Part shown: one piece after another, positions 21,486 through 22,362 of the stretch
Layout of the letters: each line of letters begins with the position of its first letter
How positions within the stretch are numbered: position 1 is the first letter of the stretch
Assembly: GCA_913054415.1 (NCBI GenBank)
Contig: CAJXII010000008.1
Location: 1-22,362 of the forward strand
Direction of reading: 5' to 3'
From: an uncultured Arcobacter sp.
GTDB taxonomy: Bacteria > Campylobacterota > Campylobacteria > Campylobacterales > Arcobacteraceae
Length of the DNA: 22,362 bases
Notes under the pieces: model-generated
The model's input: only the letters and a program-made list of their open reading frames with translations
Told to the model about the DNA's origin: nothing
Database searches by the model: none
Translations under genes and position numbers: made by a program

Positions 21486-22362
21486 ATGCTATTTTTTAAT
21501 CTAAGTGCATTTTATTTCTCATATTTTGCTGCTGTTGGAGTTTATGTTATATTCTTACCAAAAGTTTTGATAGATATAGGATATAGTGCTTATGATATTG
21601 GAATTATCTTAGCACTTGCTCCACTTATGAGATTTGCTACACCTTTTTTATTTTTAAAACATATCAAACTTACTCAAAATCTATTTCGTTCTATTTTAAT
21701 TGTCGCTATTTTATCATCTAGTAGTTTTTATATAACTATAGATAATTTTTATGCTTTTATGATAAACAATGCAGTTTTAGGTATATGTTTAAGTATTTTA
21801 TTACCATATATTGAAACTATATCACTACAAACAATAGGATCACAAAGATATGGCAAAGCTAGATTATTTGGCTCTATTGGATTTATGCTAATAGCACTTG
21901 TATTGGCAAAATTTTTAACTGTGCCTAAAATAGCACTTAATTATTACCTTTTTGCTACAATTTTAACAGTTTTTTTCTCTTTTAGACTTTTAAAATATGA
22001 TCAAACAGATCATAGCTCACCAATAGAAAATAAAAAACAATTCTCTATTTTAAAATATTGGCCATTTTGGTTGAGTTTGTTTTTGATGCAAATTAGTTTT
22101 GGTGGATTTTACAATTTTTTTACAATATATGAAACATCAAAAGGGATAAGTTTAGAAACGACAAGCTATCTATGGAGTTTTGGAGTTATTTGTGAGATTT
22201 TAATGTTATATTTTCAAGCTTCATTTTTAAAATACAACCTATTATCTATTATTAAAATATTTCTAACCAAACAAAATATCATTCATCTTATTCACTTAAA
22301 TGATATCAATAATATCAATAACGCTTATACTATAAAAACTATCGTTCCTAGAGATATTACTA
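21486..22362 (+). CDS. MFS transporter (MFS_1-like), truncated and fused to unrelated sequence at the window end
   Basis: The ATG lies 1 nt after the RDD stop and the frame stays open to the window end. Residues 1-258 are a clear MFS_1-like transporter: eight hydrophobic helices, with YVIFLPKVL near the start, LLPYIETISL, RYGKARLFGSIGF, and YNFFTIYE before helix 8. After LLSIIKI (nt 22259) the expected helices 9-12 do not appear. Instead comes a polar, Asn-rich string (LTKQNIIHLIHLNDINNINN...IVPRDIT) with no membrane character. The gene therefore appears broken at about 22256-22263, and the frame continuing past it is probably fortuitous. The transport substrate is unknown. Confidence 0.8.
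   Translation, partial: MLFFNLSAFYFSYFAAVGVYVIFLPKVLIDIGYSAYDIGIILALAPLMRFATPFLFLKHIKLTQNLFRSILIVAILSSSSFYITIDNFYAFMINNAVLGICLSILLPYIETISLQTIGSQRYGKARLFGSIGFMLIALVLAKFLTVPKIALNYYLFATILTVFFSFRLLKYDQTDHSSPIENKKQFSILKYWPFWLSLFLMQISFGGFYNFFTIYETSKGISLETTSYLWSFGVICEILMLYFQASFLKYNLLSIIKIFLTKQNIIHLIHLNDINNINNAYTIKTIVPRDIT
22256..22263. other. Proposed right junction between Campylobacterota and foreign-looking DNA
   Basis: Membrane-protein coding sequence ends abruptly here. The 7-nt string AATATTT at 22256-22262 is also present at the proposed left junction (1218-1224). The following ~100 bases encode an Asn/Ile-rich soluble string like the region left of 1226. Confidence 0.4.

Overview
The window looks like chromosomal DNA of a Campylobacterota (epsilonproteobacterial) species, probably close to Arcobacteraceae. 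The grounds are very low G+C, a periplasmic nitrate reductase operon in the order napA-G-H-B-F-x-L, a NapGH quinol dehydrogenase with no NapC, and a secG/frr/pyrE/RDD housekeeping run. The placement is from gene content and recalled gene order, not from a search. Both outermost edges (about 1-1230 and about 22260-22362) do not look like this genome.

Layout. (1) 1-1226: the tail of one gene and most of a second, coiled-coil, Asp/Asn-rich, phage-like gene in extremely AT-rich sequence. It runs into a hairpin terminator at 1233-1260. (2) 1259-8210, minus strand: the nap operon for periplasmic nitrate reduction, with an unidentified 108-residue protein between napF and napL and no napD beside it. 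(3) 8211-8403: a divergent promoter region with one near-perfect FNR-type box, placed at -41.5 from the predicted napA start and near -60.5 from the predicted mogA start. (4) 8404-8937, plus strand: mogA, for molybdopterin adenylylation, so cofactor synthesis sits back to back with the molybdoenzyme. (5) 8966-14262, minus strand: a tetR-tolC-rndN-rndC efflux operon. The RND pump is split into two half-size genes joined by a TAATG overlap, and no membrane fusion protein gene is present. (6) 14386-17703, plus strand: a three-gene membrane glycosylation set (ArnT/PMT-like GT-C, ArnC/DPM-like GT2, UPF0104/AglD-like). (7) 17720-18406, minus strand: a BioC-like methyltransferase. (8) 18478 to the end, plus strand: secG, a NodB-type polysaccharide deacetylase, frr, pyrE, an RDD membrane protein and an MFS transporter that stops looking like an MFS protein after about 258 residues.

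How the parts work together. NapA/NapB reduce nitrate in the periplasm, fed by the menaquinol dehydrogenase NapGH. NapF, NapL and perhaps the 108-residue protein help assembly or electron supply, and MogA contributes to the Mo-bis-MGD cofactor of NapA. The shared FNR box would tie both transcripts to low oxygen or nitrogen oxides. The efflux operon appears to be controlled by its own TetR through a TGACCA-N-TGGTCA palindrome over its promoter.

The most notable observation is the pair of edge discontinuities. The MFS gene and the left-hand gene each break off where the sequence character changes, and the last base of the window joins the first base in an open reading frame. This suggests either a circular contig or a chromosomal segment joined to another replicon, real or by misassembly. 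No tRNA, rRNA, insertion sequence or CRISPR array was seen, and there is no stretch longer than 300 bases without a gene.
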